Positions 25,123 to 36,700 of a stretch of DNA of 64,000 bases are shown in pieces (positions within the stretch are counted from its first letter, which is position 1; every line of letters begins with the position of its first letter). This stretch comes from Trematomus loennbergii (taxonomy: Eukaryota > Chordata > Actinopteri > Perciformes > Nototheniidae): contig JAAOOA010000026.1 in the NCBI GenBank assembly GCA_012861695.1, positions 18,086,501-18,150,500 of the forward strand, written 5' to 3'. The notes beneath the pieces are model-generated. The model ran no database searches, was not told the DNA's origin, and saw only the letters and a program-made list of their open reading frames with translations. A program made the translations under genes and the position numbers.

Positions 25123-28100
25123 GTGAGTAGCTCTGTTGTGTGTGTGTATATGTGTGTGTTAGAAAATGGAGAGTTTACCCAATCTTACGTTTTTCCTTCG
25201 AAGTCATGATTCAACACATTGAACTCCGGTGAAAACTGAACACATGGACATTAATCACACTTTATTAAAAGCAAACTCCTCACATATGAGTAGCTTTGCT
25301 CTTCCTGAAAAAAAAAGAAATCTGGCTGACACATGTAATGACTGCGCCATGATCCAAAAAAAAAAAAGGTCAAGAGTGTTTATCCAGATACAACTCCATT
25401 ACGGAAAGCTGTAAGTCAACATTGAAAACCACCTGCTACATTATGATTCATTATTTGGTCATTTGGAAACCTCTGGTGAGTATGTCTTATTTCTTTTTTG
25501 GAAGTGGAGCTCTGAAGAAAAAGTCTGGCTATCCTCCACTCCGCAGATTGAGTTTCACCTCATCGCAGAAATATTTCTCAGAGGGAATTGGCACATTTTA
25601 TTGAAGCAGGATAGATTCTTAGATCTAATTTTCTGTTCAACTATAGAACTATGGGGATTCCTTTTGAGATAAAGACACTCTTTGTCCAGGGAGACGCCTC
25701 TGAGGGCAGTTAGAAGTAAAATGGGCCAACCTGTAGCCGTTTGAGTTTGATCCCTAGTCAGACAGACATAATCGCTCAGCTTCTTTGGTATATGTTACTG
25801 TATCTGATTCTTTCTTGTGGGTTCAGTTCCCTCAGGGCTTCTTATAGTAAAAGCACATGTGTCCACTATAGGATTCCTGGGATGAAAGCTCCCTCTGCTA
25901 ACGTCTAATATTGCAAGCGCTATTATCATGCCCGTCAATGGGGCGCAAAGGTGTTGTTCCAAGAACTAGGGTTACATACTCACATTAAAACACACATATG
26001 AGTTATAAACCAATACACACTTTCTTTTTAACTCACATTTTCCATTCCTGTATGTATCATTCAACAGTGTCTCTGTCTCTGTCATTAGTACACTATTTTA
26101 ACGTTCCCACCATTTGTTATATCCCTCCCAACTTTCCTTTCTCTGGATTGCGAGGAAGTTTTAATGCATTTTTTGTATGTAATGTTTGTCGTTTGTTCGC
26201 AATTAGTTTATTTGTTCAGACGGACATTAATATTGGGCGCCACTTGGCCTTGTTTTCACCCACTTCAAACAGAGCTGAACTAAAAGATGAGAACGCACCT
26301 GAGATGAGAAAACCCTCAAATGATCTTTGCTTTTAATTCTCCCTCTTACTATGATGCTTTCAAACCCTTCACAGTGATGAATAGAATATTAATTACAGCA
26401 ATTAACATGATAGGTTTAAGTAGTAGTGGAAGTATTTAATACAAATATTTAGCTGGTGTTGCTTCTCACATGTGAGGATTTGCCCAGATTTATATCAACC
26501 ATTAAATTAATTGACAGTTGTTGAGTGTTCACAAGAAATAATGAACCTAAATGTGTTACCTTCATCTCAGAACATGTGACAGACATTTCTTTCTGACATT
26601 TTAAAGATCAAATGATACATATTATATCAATGCACAGATATAGTCACACACACACACATACTTTTAAAATCTACACACAAGCAGTTGAAATGAAGACATT
26701 TATAATGACGTGTCAGGTCTTTGCGGTATAAATTAATGATTAAACGTGACACACACTCCCAGTTCCCCTCCTCGCCCTCACCGCTAATCAATCAGTGTGT
26801 GAAGTGGTGCACAACGTTGAAAGGTAGGAAAACCTAAAGTCAATATTTGGATTGGGTAAGAACACATAATTTGGAAATTACATAAATACAGTTGTCGACA
26901 GCTGAAAAACCGCAGGTTTTTCGCAGTGTTCTTTGATGAATGCCTCCACGGTCATGGTTGTAATTTCTGTAGCATTGAGTGTGGTTTTCGGAGGGGGGGG
27001 GACTCTGAACCAGCTCTGGTTTGTGAATATTTAAGCTAACATTTCGACTTTCATTAAGTGCTGGTTAACAGTGGTTATTTAACATGAACTCAGACTTTCA
27101 ATGCCAATTTACAGTGATTAACAGATTTATTTTTCTTCTTTCTTGCCTCATCCCCATGGGCTAGACCTAATGCTTAAAAATATATTTTGCTATAACTTAC
27201 ATGTAAACCAGTCCACCCTCTTAAATACCCAGCATGTTCATTGTAAGTGTATAAGCATAAAATGTATATATGTATCTGGTTATGGCAGCTTTTCACAGAC
27301 GTTTTTTCAGATTGCAATTACAAGCAGTTTGGTTAAAAGCTATCATGCGTGGACATAAATCATTAAGTGGAGTTAAATGAGGTTGCCAAAACAAGACACA
27401 CTGTTTATTGGCCCTTCTAAACTTCATTAATTATAGCCTCAGAGGTTGAATACTAATTGAAGTGCCTCACTTTGCTCAGAAAACATACCTTTTAATGTGG
27501 TTAGTAAGTGGATCTGGGTGAGTGCGCCTCTCACGTGTAACATTTTCAAATGTGTTTTGAGTCAGAAATGAAAGCGGTGGTGTGATCACATTGATCTTCA
27601 GAGGAAACCATCCATCCTCTGGAGGAATGAAGGGAAGAAGCACAGGGATACTTAGAGTGACGGAAGGAAGGAAAAGTGTGGAAAAGTTTTGAAGTGGAGA
27701 TGAATAGAGCACATCAGAGAAGGAGAAATGGATAGCAGACTGTCATATAGTGAGGAGAGGAAGCAGTATATATAAGTGGGATAAACTTTAATAGATAGCA
27801 TTTGGACAAAAATGGCACTGAGAAGAGGAAACTAAGATATATGTTGGATTAGGCAAAAAAAGATTGGATGGTGGAAAGTAAAGATATGGTTGGGTAAAAC
27901 ATAATTTTTATGTAGAAAGGATAATGATTAAACTATGGAGAGATGTCAGCCTCAAATAAAATGATAAATGGTCGAAAGAATGGGAGACGAGGAGAAAAGG
28001 GGCGTGCTAAGGGCTGCTTTGAAAGAGAAGTTTAACTATCAGTTTCAAGGTGTTTCAAGTTAAAGGAAGATGGATGAATGGTTTAAGGGGAGAAAAGAGA

Positions 28101-28842
28101 GGAATAACAAACACTTTTCAAATATGCTATAAAACCAAGAGGGGTAAAAAAGAGGAAAAGAGAGAGGAGGGGACTTCAGCCTTCAGGAGGAGACATTGTG
28201 ATTCCTCTACCTAATATAGCTTTTACTTCCCACAATTATACCATTACATACCTGTAACTAACTGGAATAACCTCTATCATTATTTGGTTTCGACATATAA
28301 GAGCAACACAGAAGTGTTTGATCATTATGTATCGATATATTGGCATTGGTCAAACCCCTGAGGCAAATATTAGATTTGTATGCCGGTCAAATTTACACAC
28401 GTATCATGTGCCACAGACACACATATCATTGGTGTAAATCAGGGGTAGCCAACACGGTGCCCGCAGGCACTTAGTCGCCCGCAGGGGCAACGTGAGTCAC
28501 CCGCGGGGCATGTTCTGAAAATAGCTCGCCAAGCAAATCCAAAATGTAAAAAATGCACAAAACAAAAAAGGAAATGTAATTAAAAGAATCTACCCTATGC
28601 ATAAACGAAACCTCAATCATAGCAAACTCTATCTACTTATTACAACTCTATATCTATCGAACACCTCCTCCCCCCACAATGAATATCGACCAATCACATT
28701 CTTGCTTGATTTGAGGGACCAGCGTTGCAGTCGGGAAGAAAAGCAATGAGTGGAGCGGCACCTCACCATAAGGAGTTTGACCGTGATTTTCCTTCTGGCA
28801 GAATCTACACAACACATCAGCCCCATTGAAACAGCCTATATA

Positions 28843-30447
28843 CAGGACTGTCTCAGAAAATTAGAATATTGTGATAAAGTTCTTTATTTTCTGTAATGCA
28901 ATTAAAAAAACAAAAATGTCATACATTCTGGATTCATTACAAATCAACTGAAATATTGCAAGCCTTTTATTATTTTAATATTGCTGATTATGGCATACAG
29001 CTTAAGAAAACTCAAAAATCCTATCTCAAAAAATTAGAATAGTTCCTCAGACCAAGTAAAAAAAAAGATTTATAACAGCAAAACACAATCAAACATTTGA
29101 AAATGTCCATTAATGCACTCAGTACTTGGTTGGGAATCCTTTTGCACGGATTACTGCATCAATGCGGCGTGGCATGGAGGCAATCAGCCTGTGGCATTGC
29201 TGAGGTGTTATGGATGCCCAGGATGCTTCAATAGCGGCCTTTAGCTCATTAGCATTGTTGGGTCTGGTGTCTTTCAGCTTCTTCTTCACAATACCCCACA
29301 TATTCTCTATGGGGTTCAGGTCAGGGGAATTTGCAGGCCAATCGAGGACAGTAATGCCATGGTCAGTACACCAGTTACTGGTGGTTTTGGCACTGTGGGC
29401 AGGTGCCAGATCATGCTGGAAAATGAATTCCTCATCTCCATAGAGCTTTTCAGCAGACGGAAGCATGTAGTGCTCTAAAATCTCTTGGTACACAGCTGCA
29501 TTTACTCTGGGCTTGATGAAACACAGTGGACCAACACCAGCAGCTGACATGGCTCCCCAAACCATCGCTGACTGTGGGAACTTCACACTGGATTTCAAGC
29601 AACTTGGATTTTGCGCCTCTCCAGCCTTTCTCCAGACTCTGGCGCCTTGACTTCCAAATGAAATACAAAACTTGCTTTCGTCTGAAAAGAGGACTTTGGA
29701 CCACTGTGCAACTGTCCAGTGCTTCTTTTCCTTAGCCCAAGTCAGACGCCTCTTCCGTTGTCTTGAGTTCAGAAGTGGCTTGACCATGGGAATACGGCTA
29801 TTGTAGCCCATTTCCCGGACACGCCTGTGAACAGTGACTTTTGATACCTGGACTCCAGCTTCAGTCCACTGTCTTTGAAGCTCCCCCAAATTCTGGAAGC
29901 GACTCTTCTTCACAATGCTGTTAAGGCTGCGGTCATCTCTCTTGGTTGTGCAGCGTTTCCTGCCACATTTCCCCCTTCCAACAGACTTTTTGTGGATGTG
30001 CTTTGAAACTGCACTCTGTGAACAGCTTGCTCTTTGAGAAATTTCTTTTTGTGTCTTACCCTCCTGATGGAGGGTGTCAATGACGGTCCTCTGGACAGCA
30101 GTCAGATCAGCAGTCTTCCCCATACTTGTGATTTAGTTTACTGAACCAAGCTGAGTGTTTTTCAAGGCTCAGGAAACCCTTGCAGGTGTTTCGAGTTAAT
30201 TAGACGATTCAAGTGATTCGTTGAACACCCTACTAGTATACTTTTTCATGATATTCTAATATTTAGAGATAGGATTTTTGAGTTTTCTTAAGCTGTATGC
30301 CATAATCAGCAATATTAAAATAATAAAAGGCTTGCAATATTTCAGTTGATTTGTAATGAATCCAGAATGTATGACATTTTTGTTTTTTTAATTGCATTAC
30401 AGAAAATAAACTTTATCACAATATTCTAATTTTCTGAGACAGTCCTG
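28843..30447 (-). mobile_element. Complete Tc1-like transposon, 1,605 bp
   Basis: Begins CAGGACTGTCTCAGAAAATT and ends with its complement, between TA dinucleotides (28,841-28,842 and 30,448-30,449), the Tc1/mariner target. The inverted repeats are about 200 bp and nearly identical. Each holds an outer motif (TCTCAGAAAATTAGAATATT) and a related inner motif (TCTCAAAAAATTAGAATA or variant), an IR/DR layout like Sleeping Beauty-type elements. It encodes one intact transposase. It lies inside a hAT element and is therefore the younger insertion. Confidence 0.97.
29119..30123 (-). CDS. Tc1-type transposase, DD34E, 334 aa, intact
   Basis: Cuts and pastes its own transposon by binding the terminal repeats. 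The N terminus (about 7-45) has a helix-turn-helix (LTAVQRTVIDTLHQEGKTQK, then EISQRASCSQSAVSKHI). A GRKR hinge at 54-57 and a second HTH-like part (about 66-110) follow. The DDE domain has D148 (FSDESKF), D238 (QHDLAPAH) and E273 (SPDLNPIENMWG), with exactly 34 residues between D238 and E273. The length is the family norm (about 340), with no stops or frameshifts. The start is MGKTADLT, as in many fish Tc1 copies. Intactness plus near-identical ends suggests recent insertion; present activity cannot be judged from one copy. Confidence 0.97.
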   Translation of the reverse strand: MGKTADLTAVQRTVIDTLHQEGKTQKEISQRASCSQSAVSKHIHKKSVGRGKCGRKRCTTKRDDRSLNSIVKKSRFQNLGELQRQWTEAGVQVSKVTVHRRVREMGYNSRIPMVKPLLNSRQRKRRLTWAKEKKHWTVAQWSKVLFSDESKFCISFGSQGARVWRKAGEAQNPSCLKSSVKFPQSAMVWGAMSAAGVGPLCFIKPRVNAAVYQEILEHYMLPSAEKLYGDEEFIFQHDLAPAHSAKTTSNWCTDHGITVLDWPANSPDLNPIENMWGIVKKKLKDTRPNNANELKAAIEASWASITPQQCHRLIASMPRRIDAVIRAKGFPTKY

Positions 30448-33400
30448 TACAGCACATGAGGGGCAGGGTTTTACTGTGTGTGTGTTGCAAGTTGCATATT
30501 TATTTATTGCACTTGACGCACACATACGAATGGCGTAATTTCCACTGGGGACATGTCCCCCCCACTTTTCAAATATGTTTATTATTATTTTTTTAACGCA
30601 AGCCGTCATCGCCACGGAGGAGCACAGCCTCTGTGAGCGAGCGAGACACAGAGAGAGAGAGAGAGCGAGCTAGAGAGCACACCTTTATCTATTTAATATA
30701 GATAAAGTAAGAAATCATTCCAATGTGTACTATAGGACAGTAAAAAAAAAAAAAACTTTAAAACGGGAGTGATTAGTAAAATATGTATAAATAAAAAAAA
30801 GAATGCTAACTAGGTAACATAAGATAAGAATAATACGTTTAAATGATTTGTTATTGGTTGTGATCATATTCTAAGATGTTTGGATTATTGAAAAGTATAC
30901 AGCTCCCTTTCATCTGATTGTTGAGAGCTGTATCCATAAATTCATGTTGTGCTCAAAGTGCACCAGATTGATGCATTTCACTTCAACATTTAAAAAAAAA
31001 TCTTCCCGGGGGGGCATGCCCCCGGACCCCCCTAGAGGAGGTGAGGTCCACCCCCAAATAAAGCAGGTTAAAATTAAATTGCATACATGTTCTTTTAGTA
31101 AACACTGAAAACGGGTCCCACAGACCCAAACAGCACACAAAGGTTAAAGGTAAGCATATAATAATGTTAAAATGTGCTAAATATATACACTGCAAAAAAC
31201 AAAAACAAAAAGGAGTAAAAGTAGCTCACGACTTGTTTTATTTTTGAAAGTAGCTCTCATCCTAAAAAAGGTTGGAGACCCCTGGTGTAAATTATTAGAA
31301 AAACAAGCGAATTTGTGTCAAATCCAGAATATACCGTGGAGGAACAACCTGAGAAACAATGTACTGACAACATCAAGATGCTTTAACTTGGTGCTATTTT
31401 TGAGAATATGTAATAGAAACATGTGTCATTTGATAATCAATGTTTTATTCTGAATATAAAACTGCACTTGAAGTTTCCATTTAGTTCTGCATGCTGTTTA
31501 TTATACTGTTTTCTTATAAATAAGGAAAATTGGAAACGGCCAGGCAGTCGTTTTAAAAACTGCAATTGGCGAAGACATTTCCAATCGTTGCATCTTTCCT
31601 TAACTTATATCTTTGCTCGATAGCATACTCATTATGATACTGCTATATTTCCTGCGTGCATGCAAATATCCAGAATAATTACCAATCCAATTGTGCTACA
31701 GGCTCCAATTGAAGCAAAGCAAATGATGCAACACTTCTTGCTAGCACGTCCCTTTTGCATTTAAGTGCAAAAAAGGCTACTTTGATCCTTGGAATACCTT
31801 GATCATCAGCTCTATTCAGCCGCTGATTTCTTTCCTTTAGGCTGCGGCTTCAAAGACTCTTAAACATAACATGGAAGACCCTGGCTCCTGAAAAAACGTC
31901 ACACTATGTCAGTGTCATAATCTGTAATTTAGACACAAAGAATCCCCACATGAAATCTGTGCGCTTGTTCAGTGAATTGTTCCGTTTTCCCATGGCCTCA
32001 TGCTGTTTTCCCTCCCAGCCTCGCGCCCCCTTCACTGATCTCATCTCTCGCTGCAATTAAAGCAATGGTCCAGTAGCTTTGATAAGAACAGTTTCAGATT
32101 GCTCAATATTCTCCCCGTGGTAAGAAAACTGCATCTGCTGTACTGTAATTGCCCTTCGGGGGGACGCTGAACTCCACTGAAACTCAGACGTTTCCGTGCA
32201 TGAGACTCGTTGCATGGAACACTAAAATGCAGACAGAAATGCATACGCGTTGCATATACACTCCTAAAGGCTGGATGAATTAAGTACACATATGCAACAA
32301 ACAAGCTCACGTACACACTATTGTGCCTCTAATTACAAGATTAATATGCATGCAAATGCTATCCAAGCGAGCTGACACGCGTATGCATGAGGAAGCAAAG
32401 AACACACACAGTCCCAGATTAGCCATATAATGCTAACAGACATTCAACACAGGCACAAACAGCACACTGCAAAACAAAAACCTCATGAAGTAATTACTGA
32501 GTCCAAGAAGTCTGCCAAAAGTAAAACTCTGCAGGAAGATCATTTCAATATTTCCCTATGATCTCATTTCAAGAGTTTTGTACAATCATTTTCATTGTTT
32601 TGTAAATTACAATGCACCAATCACTAATCCTTAGAAAAAGCTCTTTCATATTGGAAATATACCGAAATAAAACTGCTACGCTTCAAGATTTCCCAGCACT
32701 GTAAGTCTGCATAGCATGCTCACGGGCTGGAAGAGAGCGACACAATAATTGAAGAAGATGGAATATTTCTTTAATCTGTGTCCGCTTGGTCAACAGCTTA
32801 GCCTTTCATTTGTTTATTCATCACACATTTCTTCTCCTTTTGTCCTCCTGCCATGCTGCATTGCCCCTTTCCCCTTCCTCCCACCTCACTGTCTGATGCT
32901 TTTTCCCCCCTCTATTATTTTCCTTCTCTCTTCTTTCCTTCCCTCTCGTCTCTCCCCGTGCCTTTGTGACAATATTGCTTTGCTTCCCTATTTACTCTTC
33001 TCCTCACTTTCTTTCTCATCCATGTAATAATGGTCTGTGTATGTTTGCCAAAAGTCACTCTCATCCTGCCAGCACTTAGATGAATCAATAGTGAGCCAGG
33101 GGCTGTGTGTGTGTGTGTTTGGTTGTGTGTTTTTGGTTGAGTGTGTGTGTGTGTGCTTGTAAATAGATCCACATAAATATGCTGTATATGATTGTGAGTG
33201 TTTGTCATGTATGTGCGTGCTCCCCTTTTTTTGTGCATTTGTCATGGTTGTGTGTGTGTGTGTTGGATAGCATATGGGACTGTGTGTTTTTGTGTGTAAT
33301 ATTATTATCATGGCAAAGGAAAAGCAGAGATTGACAATGATAACTTGACATTGAACGTCTGGAAAGCAGAACAGTCGCTCTGGTTCCTTCCTGTTCGCTG

Positions 33401-33678
33401 TTTTTTTCTCTCACCTTTTCACCTCCCCATCCCTTACGCTTTTCCCTCTCTCAGCAGTCCACGGTTTCACCATCAGCCACCCACCCACCCACCCACTCAT
33501 TCATCCATCCACCCACCCTTCCTCCCATGCATTAGCAAGCTATCTAGCCATACATCCTTCAAGCCATCCATTGGTATATATATGAGTGCACATGATAAAT
33601 GTTTAGACCTTGTTTGGGGAAAAACATCCTTTCTAAAGGACACTGCCATGGACAGATCATTTATCAAATCTGTCTAAC

Positions 33679-33693
33679 ACACAACACACACAC

Positions 33694-33732
<39 letters not shown>
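33679..33732. repeat. (CA)n microsatellite
   Basis: A CA run of about 54 bp with small interruptions (CACAACACA). Confidence 0.9.
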
Positions 33733-33734
<2 letters not shown>

Positions 33735-36700
33735 AGGACAGTTTCAGTCCTGCCAAATGTGAAAGTTATCATCATTTGGCTCTGCTGTCAAAATACATTC
33801 AATTTGTGTTCCTTACATTACATACACACAGAAACATTCTGTAGATCTGTGATGCGCTATCGAGTCTGTTGCCTTTACAGAATCTAATAAAAAATATACT
33901 GTATATCCATTTATACAAATTAGATTGTTGTTCTCATTGTATTAGCCCCCTACTCATATTATAGGGTTTGTTTTGTTTTGACTTCCCTTTTGGCTAAGGC
34001 AGTAGAAGAACATGAATAAAAGGAAGCAGACACGGACAGAGTTTTTTATAAAAAGACACATCATCCATGTCACTGATCAAAGAAAGAGTTCTCTGATCCA
34101 GTGTGTTTCCCAGATTGCAGTTGGGATATCTCAGTGTTATCTGTGTGCTTTGTAAGGGTGGATGAAGATGAATGGGGCCAGGGCCCTCTCCACTGCCTCT
34201 ATTGATTTCTGTATGTCAATCCTCAGGCCGTCATATACACACACTTGAGCTGCAAGACACACACACTGCAGACACACACACTGCAGGGGATTGTGCCTCA
34301 TGGTCAATAAAGTTTGGATTAAATGAACTCTGCAGTCAGCAAATGAGACATGAAGGTCACCAAAGCTTGTTAAGATCTGACCGTTTTATTTTCCAAGAGA
34401 CACATGGCATTCAATGTTATTGTAATGGCGGATTCTTTCATTCAAAGAGACTTACATACACTTCAATACCGTAGTCATGCCTACTGAAGCAATTTGGGCT
34501 TAAGTAGCTCTGCGAAGGACACTTCAACATGTTGACTATATGGGCTGGGAATAGAAAAACTGACCTCAGGGCACCCACAAAACATTTTTAAAGATTCTCT
34601 TCTCTTCCTCAAAGCTTAACCTTGTGGTATGTTTTCAATTTAGCAAGTTTCAATCATATCCAAGTTATTTTTGCACTTAAAAAAGAAACCAGTAGCTGCA
34701 TGTATCAGAAAAATACATTTGCTCATTCTAAAGAATTGTCTGCCAAGGAAAAACTGTCATTATTGGGTTGTCTTTAACATAGTAAAAGATTAAAATGTTC
34801 CAGTTTCTGAGGCATTCTTTACAAATTGGAAACTTTTTCTTTGCCCGAAGGCTAGAACTTGTGTTGAGCGTTGGCAGCTGCCACTATGGCCAACAGCAGT
34901 CTCACCACTCATCATGTTCTGTCAGCTTCTGCTTTTGTCATGCATCGTTCTGTGGGCGGTAACACTGGGGTCCATCTGTGATTGGAGTAAAAGACTGATG
35001 ATTCAATTTGAGGAAGAGATTCAAATAGGGAGGCCGCCCTAGAGAGTGTTGAGCAGAGGCAATCACTGAGAGCTTGCTCAGCAGCATATTATGCAATGCT
35101 GTGCTGTAACTGCTTCCATTGGATTCCATTTTATTTAATTTATTATTCTTTTTGTCAGGGTTGACAGCCTTTTACGCTGCATCATCTCTAACAATTAATG
35201 CTACTTGTCGTTTGTCTTATGGGTTTGATTTTCTGACAACAAAGCCTTTGATTTAACAGCCAATTAAAAGTTGCGTATGATAGATTTTCTGCCCAGCACT
35301 TAAATTAAACACAGCTTAATAATAAGAGCCTGCTAAAAACACAGATATAAGCAACTTTAATCAATTGATCCAAAGACAATCTGTCCATCAAAATACCCAA
35401 AAATGATTTATAACATACATTTAGATTACTGCCGGCCAAGTAAAAATACTACTAAGTAAAACTTCCAGAGCTTAATTATCATAAAATGCATGTTGAGGTT
35501 TAACTAAAGTCTGCTGTCCGTTTACAAAGCCATTCTTTGGTAATAGCTGATAAAGGAACACAAATTCATCCTTCCACACATTCATCGTCTATACCGAGCA
35601 CTGCTACTGCATTAACTCCAACTCTTATCAATTGTTAGTTAGGTAACATTGACTTGGTCCTAGTCATGGTTGTTCACATGTGAGCAAATTCTGATCAATT
35701 AATGACAGCAAACACTTATCTTAACAGACTTGTTTTTTTCTCCCAACGTTCACGGCTATAGACTGCAGGCACAGATCATCTAATTAATACAGGAATAGCT
35801 TCACTCAATTGAGCTAATCAAATCAATTGTTCACAGTGCGTACAGTTCTCTGAGAGAAAAGCGTAGGAGAGAAAATGACACCATGAAAAACAACTGACCT
35901 TTCTACTGAGACTTCATAGACTAACCAAAGAGGCAATATACTGTACACATTGACCATGTTTGGTGGACTGTGGGTCAGCTTTCTCTAGTTTGAACATAAT
36001 TAAAACCAAGTGAGTTCCAAGCAAAGAAGCATTTTCCTTCATCATTCTGAATATCATTTTTTCTTTGACTTAAGTTCAATGTGCGGGGTTTGATTTCTGG
36101 TTAAAAAAATAGCTATTTGTCTCCCGTAAGTGCCATACACCTACTGCATTTTAAAAGTAATCTACTTTGAAACTGTACAATAAATATTGTTGAAATCCTA
36201 TGATAATTCTATTAAATAACTATTAGATGCCATTTACCCATTAGGGTGTTTGGACCTTTGCTAAGAGGATATTTTAAGTAAATGGTACTCTTGGCATTTT
36301 AATTGAGCGAGAAGCAAAGTAAGTCTGGGAATGTTGCCAGGAAGATTTGCATACTCTTTTGGTCTTCTCTCAGATTTGTATTGTATTTACTTAACCGGCT
36401 CTGTTTGTTTATACATCCATCTCCTGAAAATACCTCTGAAATAACTTTAAGCAAAGAAAAACGTGGAGCGTGTTGTTTTGAGTTGTTACAGATGGAAAAA
36501 GGGGATCAATTCTGATTCAAATTCTGCTTTCATGTCTTGTTCCTGTTTGACATGCCGCTATGACAGCATAAACCAGAGTTAATGTTGAGGCACCTCCATA
36601 GCCGTGTTGTTGCAACTGCCACACGCTTTAAAAGGGCACAGGGTCTAGATGGGGATTTTCGATTGGCTCGGGGGGGTTAGCTTCCTTTTACAGTAATTGC

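Larger units (their letters stand above)
28440..31284. mobile_element. hAT transposon copy, interrupted by Tc1
   Basis: Ends CAGGGGTAGCCAAC (28,440) and GTTGGAGACCCCTG (ending 31,284) are imperfect inverted repeats of the hAT type. The same 8-bp duplication GTGTAAAT flanks it (28,432-28,439 and 31,285-31,292). Removing the inserted Tc1 (28,843-30,447 plus one TA) leaves about 1.24 kb without a full transposase. A short frame near 28,746 (MSGAAPHHKEFDRDF) may be a transposase N-terminal remnant. G/C-rich blocks near 30,541 and 31,005-31,045 may be pieces of another repeat. Confidence 0.88.

Noticed and set aside
26935..26960. Phrase 'gcctccacggtcatg' shared with 12,482-12,496
   Set aside because: A short match of about 15 bases without extended similarity, so treated as chance.
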